Assembly (NCBI RefSeq): GCF_024746835.1
Contig: NZ_CP080531.1
Span: 1,426,001 to 1,490,000 of the forward strand
Direction: 5' to 3'
Source: Mesorhizobium sp. AR02
Lineage (GTDB): Bacteria; Pseudomonadota; Alphaproteobacteria; Rhizobiales; Rhizobiaceae
Length of the DNA: 64,000 nucleotides
The position numbers and the translations under genes are program-made. The number at the start of each line of letters is the position of its first letter. The first letter of the stretch is position 1. The notes under the pieces were generated by a model, which made no database searches, had not been told where the DNA came from, and worked only from the letters and a program-made list of their open reading frames with translations. Positions 1 to 10,621 of this stretch are shown here, in pieces.

Positions 1-183
1 GCCGGAAATGACAGGGATGGGTTGCAGCCACATGCCGTGACATGTGTGCGAGACAAGCCGGATTCCGGCCTGCCAACCTCCCTGTCCGCTCCTCGCCTGC
101 GGATCTCTCTCGCTTTTCGAGGGGGATTATGCCCTTATTCACGAGCGCGACCAGAGAAGGATTATGCTTTCAAGGGTAATTTT

Positions 184-1092
184 GTGCTACGGGATTTGAT
201 CGCCAACGGACAGTCGATGCGGACGATCTCGCTGCCGCGCGGCCGCCAGCGCCTGCATGCCATGCCGACAAGCACCGGCTATGAAGTGCGCGAGGACGAG
301 ATCTATGACTGGGACGGACGCAAACGCGGCCAGACGCCGTTCACCGTGCTCCAGCACACGATCAGCGGAACCGGCCAGTTGCGCTACGAGAACCGAAATT
401 ATCGCCTGCAAGCGAACGACACGCTGCTGGTGCTGGTGCCGCACAACCACCGCTACTGGCTGGCCCGGGACGAGCGCTGGGAATATTTCTGGATTTCGAT
501 GAATGGCGAGGAGGCGCTGCGCATCCACAAGTCGATCCTCAGCGTCTCCGGTCCGGTGTTCCGGCTGAAGCCGACGACGATCGATCATCTTGCCGATTGC
601 AGCCTGCGTCTCGTCAACGGGGCGGCGTCGCCGGGTGCTGCTTCCGCTATCGCCTACGAGGCGGCGATGGCGCTCTATGACGATGTCTTCGGCTCGCACG
701 CCTTTGCCGAGAAACAGAGCGCCATGCAGCCGGTCATCGACCATATCAACGCCAATCTCGACAAGCCGCTGCCGGTGGCGGACCTGGTCCAGATCAGCGG
801 CCTCAGCCGTGCCCACTTCTCGCGCTGCTTCGCCGAGAGCGAAGGCCTGCCGCCGGCCGAGTTCGTGCTGCAGCAGCGCCTGCAACGGGCAGCGAAGCTG
901 TTGACCAAGGCGGACTTCCTGCCGGTGAAGGAAGTCGCCATCCTGTGCGGCTTCGAGGACGCGAACTATTTTTCAAAGGTCTTCCGCCGCCTCTACGGCA
1001 CCACGCCCAGCCAATTCCGCACCACCGGCATGTATGCCAATCTGCGGACCCCGGCCAGGCGCGGCGTCAGGGTGTCTGACGACGAGACCTGA
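184..1092 (+). CDS. AraC-family transcriptional regulator
   Basis: Probable regulator of a carbohydrate gene set, about 302 aa. The N-terminal half reads as an AraC-type cupin sensor domain (for example LRYENRNYRLQANDTLLVL, followed by HNHRYW). The C-terminal ~100 residues carry the two helix-turn-helix units of the family, including ISGLSRAHFSRCFAESEG and CGFEDANYFSKVFRRLYG with the closing TPSQFR motif. The frame is open from position 22. I prefer the GTG at 184 because AAGGG lies 7 bases upstream; the ATG at 217 is the alternative. It converges on the oxidoreductase at 1116-3150, whose sugar cluster it may control. The inducer is unknown. Confidence 0.85.
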   Translation: MLRDLIANGQSMRTISLPRGRQRLHAMPTSTGYEVREDEIYDWDGRKRGQTPFTVLQHTISGTGQLRYENRNYRLQANDTLLVLVPHNHRYWLARDERWEYFWISMNGEEALRIHKSILSVSGPVFRLKPTTIDHLADCSLRLVNGAASPGAASAIAYEAAMALYDDVFGSHAFAEKQSAMQPVIDHINANLDKPLPVADLVQISGLSRAHFSRCFAESEGLPPAEFVLQQRLQRAAKLLTKADFLPVKEVAILCGFEDANYFSKVFRRLYGTTPSQFRTTGMYANLRTPARRGVRVSDDET

Positions 1093-1115
1093 CGCCGCTT
1101 TGAGGCCTTGCTTTG

Positions 1116-3150
1116 TCAGGCCGCGTGCAGACTGCCGCCGTCCAGCCATTCGAGATCGGCCGGTGAAAGCTTGATGTCGAGGGCGCGCAGGCTGTCGTCC
1201 AACTCGCCCAGCGTGCGTGGTCCGATCAGCGGAACCGACGGGAAAGGCTGGTTGAGCACATAGGCCAGCGCAATGTGGATCGGGCTCTTGCGCAGTCGCG
1301 CGGCGAGCTCGATCGCGCGGTCGCGGCGGCCGAAATTGCGCTCCGAATACCAGACCCGCACCAGTTCCTCGCTGTCGCGCCGATCGCGTCCGGCGCGGTC
1401 GGTGAAGAAGCCGCGGCCCTGGCTCGACCAGGCGAAATTCGGCATCTGCCTAGATGTCAGCCAGGCCTTCCAGTCATCGGTGGAGGAGGTGACACAGCCT
1501 GCCCAAATCGGCTCCAGCATTTCGGCCAGCGAAAAATTGTTGGAGAGCGCGCCGGGCTTCTGCTTGCCGGTGCGCTCGGCATAGGCAATCGCCTCGTCCA
1601 TGCGCTGCATCGTCCAGTTCGAGCCGCCGAACGGACCTCGGATGCGGCCGGCCCTCACCTCTTGGTCCATCGCATCGACGAACTCGCCGACCGGCACATC
1701 CGGATTGTCGCGATGCATGAAATAGATATCGACATGGTCGGTCTGTAGGCGATCGAGCGACTGGGCAAGCTGCTTGCCAATCACGTCTGGATAGCAGAGC
1801 GGCGAATGCGCGCCCTTGGCGATGATCACCGACTGCTCGCGCACGCCACGGTTTTTCAGCCATTCGCCAAGCAGCTTTTCGGTGTAGCCGGCGCCGTAGA
1901 CAAAGCCGGTGTCGAAGAGGTTGCCGCCGGCCTCGAAGAAGGCATCGAGCAGGATCGAACCCGAGGAGAATGTGCGGAAATCCTCGAAGCCGAGCGCCAC
2001 GACGGACGCCGGCTTCGCCAGGCCCGGAATGGCGCGCTTGCCGATTGCGGTACCGCCCGACCGCAGTGGTCGGCCGGAGATGGTGTTGGTGCGCAGCGAG
2101 GTCTTTTCGATCTGGTATTCCAGCCCGACCGCGGCGCGCCATCTGTCCAGCACGCGCAAGGTGCCGAGACTGTCGGCCCAGCCCATACCCGGCCAGGCGA
2201 ATTCCTGCCGCCCGGCAAGGATGGCCTCGCCGGCGCCGTCGACCTCGAAGGAATAGACATGGCGCTTTTCGTCGACGCTGATCGTCTCGTGCCCGCCGTC
2301 CGCACCGATCACGTCGATCCGGCCGAGGCCGACATCGCGATTTCCGCCGGCGAACCAGAAGTCCGGCACTTCGATGCGGCCCTTGGTGCCGAAGATGCGC
2401 AGCACGTTGTCCTGGTTGAGTGAGATGCTGCAGGAGACCTCGGCGACGATGCCGCCGGGAAAATGCAGCAGCGCCGAGGCCCACTCGTCGACGCTGGACT
2501 GGCCAAGATGAGCGGTACCAACCACCATTGTCGGGCTCGGCGAAGGGAAGTCCTGCCGCCGCCCCGGCAATCAGCCGCGCCATCGAGACGGTATAGCCCC
2601 CGACGTCCAGGATGCCGCCGCCGGCGGAATCGTTGGCGTAGAGCCGGTGCTCCGGCATGAAGCCCGGCATGGCAAAGCCGAAGCTCGACTTGATCATCCT
2701 GATCTCGCCGATGACGCCGGACTTGATCAGTTCGACCAGCTTCAGCGTCTGCGGATGCAGCCGGTACATGAAGGCTTCGCCGAGAAAAGTGCTGGCCTTG
2801 CGCGCGGCATGGATCATGGCGTCGGCCTCGAAGGCGGTCAGCGCCAGCGGCTTTTCGCACAGCACATGTTTTCCCGCTTCCGCCGCCCTGATCGCCCATT
2901 GCGCGTGGCCGGGATGCGGTATCGCAATGTACACGGCATCGATGTCGGGGTCGGCAAGCAGCGCTTCATAACCGTCAACGATGCGGGCGCCTGGAAATTT
3001 CTCGGCAAGGCCCGGCTTGGTGGGATTGCGCGCGCCGATGGCGACCAGTTTTCCGGTACGCGAAGCGGCCACACCGCCGGCGAAGGCCTGGGCGATGCTG
3101 CCCGGGCCGAGAATGCCCCAGCGAATGGGCGTGGTTGCAGTCATTGTCAT
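1116..3150 (-). pseudogene. Frameshifted Gfo/Idh/MocA oxidoreductase - aldo/keto reductase fusion
   Basis: Two NAD(P)-dependent oxidoreductase domains that would form one protein of about 680 aa. The N-terminal part, read from the ATG at 3150, is Gfo/Idh/MocA-like, with a Rossmann motif GILGPGSIA at residues 12-20 and CEKPLALT near residue 100. It runs in frame to FAEPD. The continuation (VVGTAHLG onward) is in another frame. It completes the MocA domain and then gives an aldo/keto reductase with the tetrad residues visible in LFDTG, VYGAG, IIAKGA and FMHRD. One surplus A at about 2528-2529 would explain the break. The gene is 29 bp downstream of the sugar-transporter ATPase on the same strand, so it probably processes the imported sugar. 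Real inactivation and sequence error cannot be told apart here. Confidence 0.75.
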
Positions 3151-3179
3151 TCTCCTTGAAGGCTGGAAGGGACGGCCGG

Positions 3180-4259
<1,080 letters not shown>

Positions 4260-4267
4260 GCTGCCTC

Positions 4268-5104
4268 TTACTTGACTGCGCCGGCGGCGATGCCGGCGAT
4301 GAAATGGCGCTGCAGGAGCACGAAGACGATGAGCATCGGCACGGTCAGCATCACCGCACCCGCCATGATGCCACCCCACGACACTTTGGTGAGGCCGATC
4401 AGCGTGCCGAGCGCCACCGGTGCCGTCATCGAACCGGGCTGGCTGTTGATCAAAAGCGGCCAGAGATAATTGTTCCAGGAGGCGAGGAACAGGATGATGG
4501 CGAGTGCGGCCAGCATCGGCCGCGCCAGCGGCAGCGCGACGAAGAGGAAGATGCGCCACTCCTTCACGCCTTCGACGCGGGCGGCGTCAAACAAATCATC
4601 CGGCATCATCGAAAAACTCTGGCGCATGAACAGCACGCCGAGCGAATTGAACAGCGGCGGCACGATCAGCGCCACCCAGGTGTTGGCGAGTTGGAAATCG
4701 CGCGCCACCATGATGAATTGCGGGATCAGCACCACCGCATAGGGCAGCGTGATGGTGCCGAAGATGATGCCGACGACCACCCCCTTGCCGAAGAACTGGT
4801 AGCGCGCCAGCGCCCAGCCGGCCATCGACGTCAACAGCACCGACAGGAAGGTGTAGGTCACCGCCACGGAGACGGAGATGCCGATGGCGCCGACGAAGTT
4901 GGTGTCGCGCTGCAGATTGTTGAAATTGTCGACGAAATTGCCGTGCGGCAAAAGCTCGATGCCGGGGCTGAAGATGCCGTTGTCGGGCATCGTCGAGAAC
5001 ACCACCATCATCCACAGCGGGAACAGCCAGATCAGCGCCAGCGGGGTGAGGAAAAGATGCAGTGCGACGCTGCGTCTCAGGCGGGCGGAGGAGAGCGAGC
5101 TCAT
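4268..5104 (-). CDS. Sugar ABC transporter permease (MalG/UgpE type)
   Basis: Inner-membrane permease of the CUT1 importer, 278 aa with about six hydrophobic segments. The first follows a short cytoplasmic N-terminus ([20 protein letters not shown]). The coupling loop that contacts the ATPase is visible as [24 protein letters not shown]. The start ATG at 5104 overlaps the stop of the upstream permease by 4 bases (ATGA), indicating translational coupling. The longer open frame upstream is only an alternative-frame reading of that gene. Confidence 0.92.
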   Translation of the reverse strand: MSSLSSARLRRSVALHLFLTPLALIWLFPLWMMVVFSTMPDNGIFSPGIELLPHGNFVDNFNNLQRDTNFVGAIGISVSVAVTYTFLSVLLTSMAGWALARYQFFGKGVVVGIIFGTITLPYAVVLIPQFIMVARDFQLANTWVALIVPPLFNSLGVLFMRQSFSMMPDDLFDAARVEGVKEWRIFLFVALPLARPMLAALAIILFLASWNNYLWPLLINSQPGSMTAPVALGTLIGLTKVSWGGIMAGAVMLTVPMLIVFVLLQRHFIAGIAAGAVK

Positions 5105-5961
5105 TGCTTTTCCCTCGTCAGCCACAGCTGCACCAACGTGATCGCGATCGCCAGTCCCGCCATGGTGTAGGCAACGGCCGAGGCGTAGCCGAAATTGAGC
5201 GACCGGAACCCCTGGCGGTAGAGCAGCAGGCCGAGCGTCTCGGTGCCGCCGCCCGGCCCGCCGCGCTCGGTGATCAGGAACGGCTCGGTGAACAATTGCA
5301 TGGTGCCGATGATCGACAGCACCAGGCAGAACACGATGACCGGCTTCAACAGCGGCAGCGTGATGTAGAAGAACTGCTTGAGCTTGCTGACGCGGTCGAG
5401 CGTCGCGGCCTCGTAGACATCCTCGGGAATGGATTGCATGCCAGCCAGAAGGATGATGGCGTTGTAGCCGGCCCAGCGCCAGGTGACCGCGATCATGATC
5501 AGCGCCATGGCGGGCGTGACGTTGGAGAACCAGTCGATCTTGGGCAGCCCGATGCTGTTCAGGAGCTTGTTGATGATGCCGAAATCGAGGCTGAACATCA
5601 GCCGGAACACCGCCGAATAGGCGACCTCGCCGACGACGACGGGTGCGAAGAAGGCGAAGCGGTAAAGCCCCCTCGCCTTCAGCAGCGGCGAATTCAAAAG
5701 CACCGCCATCACCATGGCCAGCGCGATCATCACCGGCACCTGGATGACGAGGATGAGCAGCGTGTTCTTCAGCGCGTTGAAGAAGGCCGGATCGCCGATC
5801 AGCCGGCCCCAGTTGAAGCTCGGCGCGAAGCGCCAGGGCACGGTGCGTGTCGCCTGGAACGAGATCAGGAACGAGCTGATGATCGGCCACACCCAGAAGA
5901 CGGAGAAGATCAGGAGATAGGGCGCGAGGAAACGATAGGCCGTGGCGTTGCGGTTGCGCAT
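5101..5961 (-). CDS. Sugar ABC transporter permease (MalF/UgpA type)
   Basis: Second inner-membrane permease of the importer, 286 aa. Several transmembrane segments are visible, starting with APYLLIFSVFWVWPIISSFL. The coupling-loop motif is EAATLDRVSKLKQFFYITLPLLKP. It is the first permease after the binding protein and is coupled by a 4-base overlap to the second permease. The 90-bp gap from the binding-protein gene contains a strong stem-loop (6006-6043), which fits lower expression of the membrane components than of the binding protein. Confidence 0.92.
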   Translation of the reverse strand: MRNRNATAYRFLAPYLLIFSVFWVWPIISSFLISFQATRTVPWRFAPSFNWGRLIGDPAFFNALKNTLLILVIQVPVMIALAMVMAVLLNSPLLKARGLYRFAFFAPVVVGEVAYSAVFRLMFSLDFGIINKLLNSIGLPKIDWFSNVTPAMALIMIAVTWRWAGYNAIILLAGMQSIPEDVYEAATLDRVSKLKQFFYITLPLLKPVIVFCLVLSIIGTMQLFTEPFLITERGGPGGGTETLGLLLYRQGFRSLNFGYASAVAYTMAGLAIAITLVQLWLTREKQ

Positions 5962-6005
5962 CTTCCTCCTCCTTCATCTCAGCTGTTTCAGACAAGTTTG
6001 CAGGC

Positions 6006-6043
6006 GGAGGGTCCGGGCGGCATGAGCCGTCCCGGACCCCTCC
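6006..6043 (-). other. Stem-loop between binding-protein and permease genes
   Basis: GGTCCGGG (6010-6017) pairs with CCCGGACC (6031-6038), with further flanking complementarity. It sits 9 bp after the binding-protein stop. Such hairpins often protect the 3' end of binding-protein mRNA or partly terminate transcription. There is no clear U-tract, so a full terminator is unlikely. Confidence 0.55.
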
Positions 6044-6051
6044 TTGGGAGA

Positions 6052-7323
6052 TTATGATTTGACCGGCAGTCCGGTCGCCGCGGCGATCTGTTTTGCGGCA
6101 TCGTCGAGTGCTGCCTTGGCGTCGGGATAGCCGCCGCCCAGATATTTGGTCTGCACCGCGCGAACGATGATTTCGGCATCGCTCTGGAACTGCGTGCCGC
6201 GGCTGGGGACGACTTTGGGCAAGGTGCCCAGAATATCCTTCCACACCGCCTGGCCACCCCAGTAGGGCAGGCCTTCCGAGACGTAGGGGTCGTTCAGCGC
6301 CGAGACCAGCGAGGGGACGAGGCCGAACTCCTTCAGCATGGTGATCTGGCCTTCATTGGTTTCGAGCGTGTATTTCAGGTACTCGTAAGCCGCTTCCTTG
6401 TTCTTCGAGGCCGAGGTGATGGCCAGCGATGACCCGCCGAGATTGGCGGCACGCGGGCCGTCTGATGTGAGGCTCGGCATCAGATAGACGCCCCATTTGC
6501 CGTTTTCACCGGCCGATTCGGTGCGGATGGTGCCTTCATACCAGCCGCCATAGATTTGGGTGGCGACGGCGCCGGCCGTGTTGTTGGTGATCTTGGTGCC
6601 CCAGTCGGCGGACGAGACGATGCCGGCGTCCTTCATCTCCTTGAGCTTGGTCATGGCGTCGACGCATTTGGGCTGGTTAACCGTGATCGACTGGCCGTCC
6701 TCGGCGAAATAGGCGCAGCCCTGCTCGTTGGAGATCATGCGGAAGAATTCGCTGTCGCCGTTGAAATCGGCGTTGGTCATCGAGACGCCCGGATTGGCGG
6801 CCTGGACCTTCTTGCCGGCGGCGATGAAATCGTCCCAGGTCTTGATCGATGCCGGATCGACGCCGGCCTTTTCGTAGAAGTCGCGGCGATAGAAGGCGGC
6901 GACAGGGCCTGAATCCCACGGCATGGCATAGGCCTTGTCGCCGACCTCGAGCTCGGTGCGTTTGAAATCGGGGAATTTCTTCTGGTCCTCGGCTGTGTAG
7001 CCCAGCGTGTGCAGGTCGACGAAGCAGTCGGGGAACTGGCTCCAGTAATTCTCGGCCTCGCCGTTCTCGATGGTGACGATGTCGGGCAGGCCGACGCCAC
7101 CGGCGGCACAACCGGCGATCGACTTGTCATAGGTCGGCTGGTTGCCGAGATCCTGGACCGTGACCTTGATGTCGGGATGCAGCTTGTTGAAGCCGGCAAC
7201 CGTCGCCTTCAGCGACGAGGCCGCGATGTTCCAGCTCCAGATGGTGATTTCGCCGGACTGCGCAAAGGCCGGGGCTGAGCCCAGGGCAAGCGCGAGCGCG
7301 GCGCAGGTCAGTGTGATGCGCAT
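6052..7323 (-). CDS. Extracellular sugar-binding protein of ABC transporter
   Basis: Periplasmic solute-binding protein (family 1, MalE-like), 423 aa. A Sec signal peptide is clear: MRITLTCAALALALGSAPAF followed by AQ, with cleavage expected after residue ~21 or 22. The mature protein begins with GEITIWSWN, the usual first beta strand of this family. It is the promoter-proximal gene of the importer operon (7323 to 3180) and is divergent from the AraC-type regulator at 7428, the likely controller. Motifs alone do not identify the sugar. Confidence 0.92.
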   Translation of the reverse strand: MRITLTCAALALALGSAPAFAQSGEITIWSWNIAASSLKATVAGFNKLHPDIKVTVQDLGNQPTYDKSIAGCAAGGVGLPDIVTIENGEAENYWSQFPDCFVDLHTLGYTAEDQKKFPDFKRTELEVGDKAYAMPWDSGPVAAFYRRDFYEKAGVDPASIKTWDDFIAAGKKVQAANPGVSMTNADFNGDSEFFRMISNEQGCAYFAEDGQSITVNQPKCVDAMTKLKEMKDAGIVSSADWGTKITNNTAGAVATQIYGGWYEGTIRTESAGENGKWGVYLMPSLTSDGPRAANLGGSSLAITSASKNKEAAYEYLKYTLETNEGQITMLKEFGLVPSLVSALNDPYVSEGLPYWGGQAVWKDILGTLPKVVPSRGTQFQSDAEIIVRAVQTKYLGGGYPDAKAALDDAAKQIAAATGLPVKS

Positions 7324-7427
7324 TGAAATCCTCCCATTTCATTTGCTCTCTCTGCGAGCCCGGCTAGACTATGCAGCGCGGAAGGCTTGTCGCCGACAAA
7401 GGGAATACGGAATTGGCGGAAAGTAAG

Positions 7428-8300
7428 ATGCCGGATCGGCCGTTTTACCAGCCAGGCGCCAGCAGCGTGGAAGGCCTGCCGCTGCTCCTGCAGATGTTTC
7501 ACACCGCTCCGCTGGTGATGCTCAAGCCGCATTGGCATGCCCAGGTCGAGGTGAATTTCATCGTGCGCGGCAGCGTGCACTACCGCATGAACGAGCACGA
7601 AATTTCGCTTTCGGCCGGCGAGATGTGCTTCTTCTGGGGCGGCCTGCCGCACCAGATGGACGATCTCAGCGACGACGCCATCTATGCCGGCGCGCATCTG
7701 CCGCTGGTGCATTTCTTCCGGCTGCACCTGCCGGCGGATGTGCGCCACCGGCTGATGACCGGTGCAACCCTGGTGACCAGCGCCACCGATCAATCCGACA
7801 ACGACAATTTCGCCCGCTGGAACCGCTACGCCCGCTCGGGCGATCCCGCCAAGGCCGAGCACGCCGTCAACGAACTCCTGCTGCGGCTGGAGCGGGTGCG
7901 GTTCGAGCCTTACCGGCTGGTGCCCGAAACGGCAGCCGGGCAGGAAGCCGGCAGTCCCTTCGATCAGCAATCGTCGCGCAATGTCGGGCGCATGTGCGAC
8001 TTCATCGCCGAGAACTTCCTCTACGACATCGATTGCGTGAACATCGCGGCGGCGGCCGATATCCATCCCAAATACGCCATGAGCCTGTTCAAGAAATCGA
8101 CGGGCATGACGCTCAACGAATATGTCAACCTGTTGCGGCTGAGCTACGCGCAGGCGTTGCTGATGCATCAGGACGCCAATGTGCTGCGCGTCGCCATGGA
8201 CTCCGGCTTCGGCTCGCTCAGCGCCTTCAACAAATCCTTCCGCAAGCTGGCCGGCATGACCCCCTCCGATTTTCGCAAGGGTCTGCCAAGCGCCAGGTAG
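7428..8300 (+). CDS. AraC-family transcriptional regulator
   Basis: Regulator of about 290 aa, divergent from the sugar-importer operon with 104 bp between them. The N-terminal cupin contains PHWHAQVEVNFIVRGSVHY and SAGEMCFFWGGLPHQ, typical of sugar-responsive MelR/RhaS-like proteins. The C-terminal double helix-turn-helix includes ADIHPKYAMSLFKKSTGMTL and MDSGFGSLSAFNKSFRKLAG, then TPSDFR. The ATG at 7428 is preferred over the frame-opening ATG at 7371 because GCGGAAAG lies just upstream. Position and family suggest it activates the adjacent importer. Confidence 0.88.
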   Translation: MPDRPFYQPGASSVEGLPLLLQMFHTAPLVMLKPHWHAQVEVNFIVRGSVHYRMNEHEISLSAGEMCFFWGGLPHQMDDLSDDAIYAGAHLPLVHFFRLHLPADVRHRLMTGATLVTSATDQSDNDNFARWNRYARSGDPAKAEHAVNELLLRLERVRFEPYRLVPETAAGQEAGSPFDQQSSRNVGRMCDFIAENFLYDIDCVNIAAAADIHPKYAMSLFKKSTGMTLNEYVNLLRLSYAQALLMHQDANVLRVAMDSGFGSLSAFNKSFRKLAGMTPSDFRKGLPSAR

Positions 8301-8524
8301 AGGCGACAGCCCGTTGCTGCTGGCCTGTCGATGCGAATGCATTGCAGCATCCTGATCGTCGGCTAAGGACGGATCCCGGGAGTTGCCCTGCGCCATGGCT
8401 GCGCCGAGACGGAGGCCAAAGGGCCGGAAGGGCCAGCCTGCGCGCCATTTCGGCGATGAAAGCGCCTGATGAAGCCGCCCTTTCCACAGCTTCTCTTTTC
8501 CTGCCGGAAATCGCCACCTAGGCG

Positions 8525-8553
8525 CTGGACAGGCCGAATTCCCGTGCTATAAC
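8525..8553 (+). promoter_or_regulatory. Candidate promoter for tRNA-Phe
   Basis: CTGGAC at 8525-8530 and TATAAC at 8548-8553 are 17 bp apart, a reasonable sigma-70-type pair. They lie about 70 bp before the mature tRNA. The rest of the 325-bp gap from 8301 to 8625 shows no gene I can support. Confidence 0.4.
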
Positions 8554-8625
8554 CCACGCGCTTTCAAGGGGCGCCCACGGCGCCTTGATGAAATCCGGTC
8601 AACGAGTTTTCGTTTGCCGGAACAG

Positions 8626-8701
<76 letters not shown>

Positions 8702-8787
8702 TCACCCTTCTAAGGTGTTGATGCAGCTGAAAAACCAGCAAAATTATATGCTTAGGGCTACCTGAGTGCCACACACGGGTGCTTGCT

Positions 8788-8865
8788 ATGAGCCGTCCCG
8801 TCAAACATCGTAAGATCGGCGTTTACTGGTTTCGCAAGCGGGGACCAGCCGACACAGGCGCGTAA
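8788..8865 (+). pseudogene. Phage-type integrase remnant (N-terminus only)
   Basis: Twenty-five codons beginning MSRPVKHRKIGVYWFRKRGP and ending at a TAA. The pattern (basic stretch, then GVYWFRKR and P-A-D) is that of the N-terminus of tyrosine integrases encoded next to tRNA genes. The remaining ~350 residues are missing, and the following DNA does not restore a recognisable reading frame. It starts 86 bp after the tRNA-Phe gene, the usual place for an island integrase. I take it as the decayed integrase of the accessory block that follows. Confidence 0.6.
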
Positions 8866-9146
8866 CGTCGCGAGAGATCAAAGGAATATTAAGGCACTTC
8901 AATTCGCAGAACCGGCGAACGCTTGTATCGGGTCGCGTTCTCGCACGGTCGATTCCGACTGTCGAATGCATGACCGCTTAGAAACGACCTGTTATGGCAT
9001 AGCTAACTTTACCGCGCTTCGGGGTATACCCGGGTGTGTCGCCATTGCTGGCTTGCCCCGGATCGCAGATTCCGGAGGGACGGCATCATCATCGACGCTC
9101 TCTCATCCTCCTGCGTGGTGGGGGCGGCGACGCTTGCCCCTACAGT
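8866..9146. other. Non-coding stretch after integrase remnant
   Basis: No reading frame with gene-like features was found here. It may be decayed integrase or island-end sequence. I saw no second copy of the tRNA-Phe 3' end. Confidence 0.4.
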
Positions 9147-9371
9147 CTAACGCCCGGGAAACGGGCAAAGTGGGCATCCTCCGTCCGACCGGACTTGAAT
9201 TGAGGAAAGTGTATTCAAGTATTGTATTGCCAGCTGCGCTAGTTCATCGGGAACGGTGAACTCAAGGCCTTTCGCCTGGGATGCCTGCACGAAATTTTGC
9301 AAGCTATCGCCTTCCGACTGCAGCAAAGTTATAGCCCTTGCTACAATTTCCACCGAGTACTGTGTTGACAT
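9147..9371 (-). CDS. Small hypothetical protein
   Basis: A 74-aa frame beginning MSTQYSVEIVARAITLLQSE, mostly helical in appearance with no signal peptide or recognisable domain. It lies 27 bp downstream of the lipoprotein gene on the same strand, so it could be the last gene of that transcript. The C-terminus (GGCPLCPFPGR) looks less natural. I cannot assign a function and it may not be real. Confidence 0.4.
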   Translation of the reverse strand: MSTQYSVEIVARAITLLQSEGDSLQNFVQASQAKGLEFTVPDELAQLAIQYLNTLSSIQVRSDGGCPLCPFPGR

Positions 9372-9398
9372 GCGCCGACTCCTTCAAACGGTCGATGT

Positions 9399-10433
9399 TC
9401 ATTGACTCTTCTGCGCTAATATTACTGGAAGATTGTGAAAATCATCCTGGAAGTTATTCACCCTTGCCTTGTCGAGATTTTGGGATGCTTGCGCAACCCG
9501 CGCAGCCGCCTTGTCTTTTTTCGAAATCAAGCGGCCACTTTCGTCAAATACAGGCAAACCCGTCTTGTCGCCGGGTAGGCTAACATCAATTATTATTGTA
9601 TGAACGTCTTGCCGGTAGTTGTCTCCGTTCAAGCCGATACTCGCTAACGAAAATCCATGTACTGCTGGCGTGATAGCCGCACTGGGATCCACGTTTCCGA
9701 CAGATTTTGTCGTGAAGGTAATTGTGTCATTCATATCTGCGGTAGTCCATGACTTTGGATCGGAGTTACTCAGATTTCCAGTTTCATTCTGCAACAAAAA
9801 GTCGTGAATCAGAGTTCGTATCTTAAGCATTCCGGTGCTAGGGAAAGCATAATTTGAATCTTTAGTAAAAGATTTATCAGGCAATTTAGAGGTCAAATCC
9901 ACACGATTAAAATGCTCACAAAATTCTTTTGGCATACCAATAGAAAGTGATTCGAAATTATCAAATATCCTATAATGCCGCTTTACTTCTCTTGTTCGTG
10001 TATTTCCAAATTTAAAGGCAAGCGTGTCGGTTTGCTTGGTGAATTTACCTAGAACTCCTGCCTGAAGGCCAAGGTCATTTTGCTCTGTGCCGTCAAGCGT
10101 AAAGTCGTAACTCACACTCGTGTCCTTGTAAAAATCAAAGAGCTTTGCAAGCCTCGGCTCGAAGCGGCTCCACTTCAATGTTTGAAATTGGCTTCTGTCT
10201 GAGTCCAGCAAATCGGCCTCCTCAGACCCGGTAAGCCCATTGTAGACAACCGTAGAGCGAAGCTGCCTTATTGTGGCGATGATCTCTTGCTGAACGGAGT
10301 ATCCCGCCTCGCATCGGACTTGAGTCGCTATATCCCTGCTGCTGTAAGCCATCACATCTTCAGGTAGAGGATAGACGGAACAGCCGGATGCCAAAGCCAG
10401 CGCCAAAATTATACCGGGCTTCATCATTATCAT
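9399..10433 (-). CDS. Hypothetical lipoprotein, AT-rich
   Basis: A 344-aa protein of unknown function. The N-terminus is a short lipoprotein signal with lipobox LASGC (Cys at residue 18), so it should be lipid-anchored after export. The rest is a soluble, mixed alpha/beta-looking sequence. GGAGG lies about 10 bases before the ATG at 10433; initiation at an internal Met (residue 3 or 4) is also possible. The DNA is visibly poorer in G+C than its surroundings and uses many A/T-ending codons, which points to horizontal acquisition. It lies downstream of luxR-luxI on the same strand, with one gene between. Confidence 0.7.
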   Translation of the reverse strand: MIMMKPGIILALALASGCSVYPLPEDVMAYSSRDIATQVRCEAGYSVQQEIIATIRQLRSTVVYNGLTGSEEADLLDSDRSQFQTLKWSRFEPRLAKLFDFYKDTSVSYDFTLDGTEQNDLGLQAGVLGKFTKQTDTLAFKFGNTRTREVKRHYRIFDNFESLSIGMPKEFCEHFNRVDLTSKLPDKSFTKDSNYAFPSTGMLKIRTLIHDFLLQNETGNLSNSDPKSWTTADMNDTITFTTKSVGNVDPSAAITPAVHGFSLASIGLNGDNYRQDVHTIIIDVSLPGDKTGLPVFDESGRLISKKDKAAARVAQASQNLDKARVNNFQDDFHNLPVILAQKSQ

Positions 10434-10621
10434 CAGGAGAGTGCCTCCGTAAGTAAGATTGATGTCTAACGCTGGATGCGCCTATTAGGTACTGGCCAAT
10501 GAAGCGAGGTCATGGCTCCGCTAGCTGGCGCGAATGTCTCTGTTGCCAGTAGTCATTAGAGCTGGCCTATCGGCGATAACCCCCCTAACGCCTGCTGTAG
10601 AATTCTGAAGTGCTGCTCAGG

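Noticed and set aside
8227..8557. Minus-strand frames of 60 to 96 codons between the AraC gene and tRNA-Phe
   Set aside because: They overlap the real regulator or the tRNA promoter region and lack coding character.
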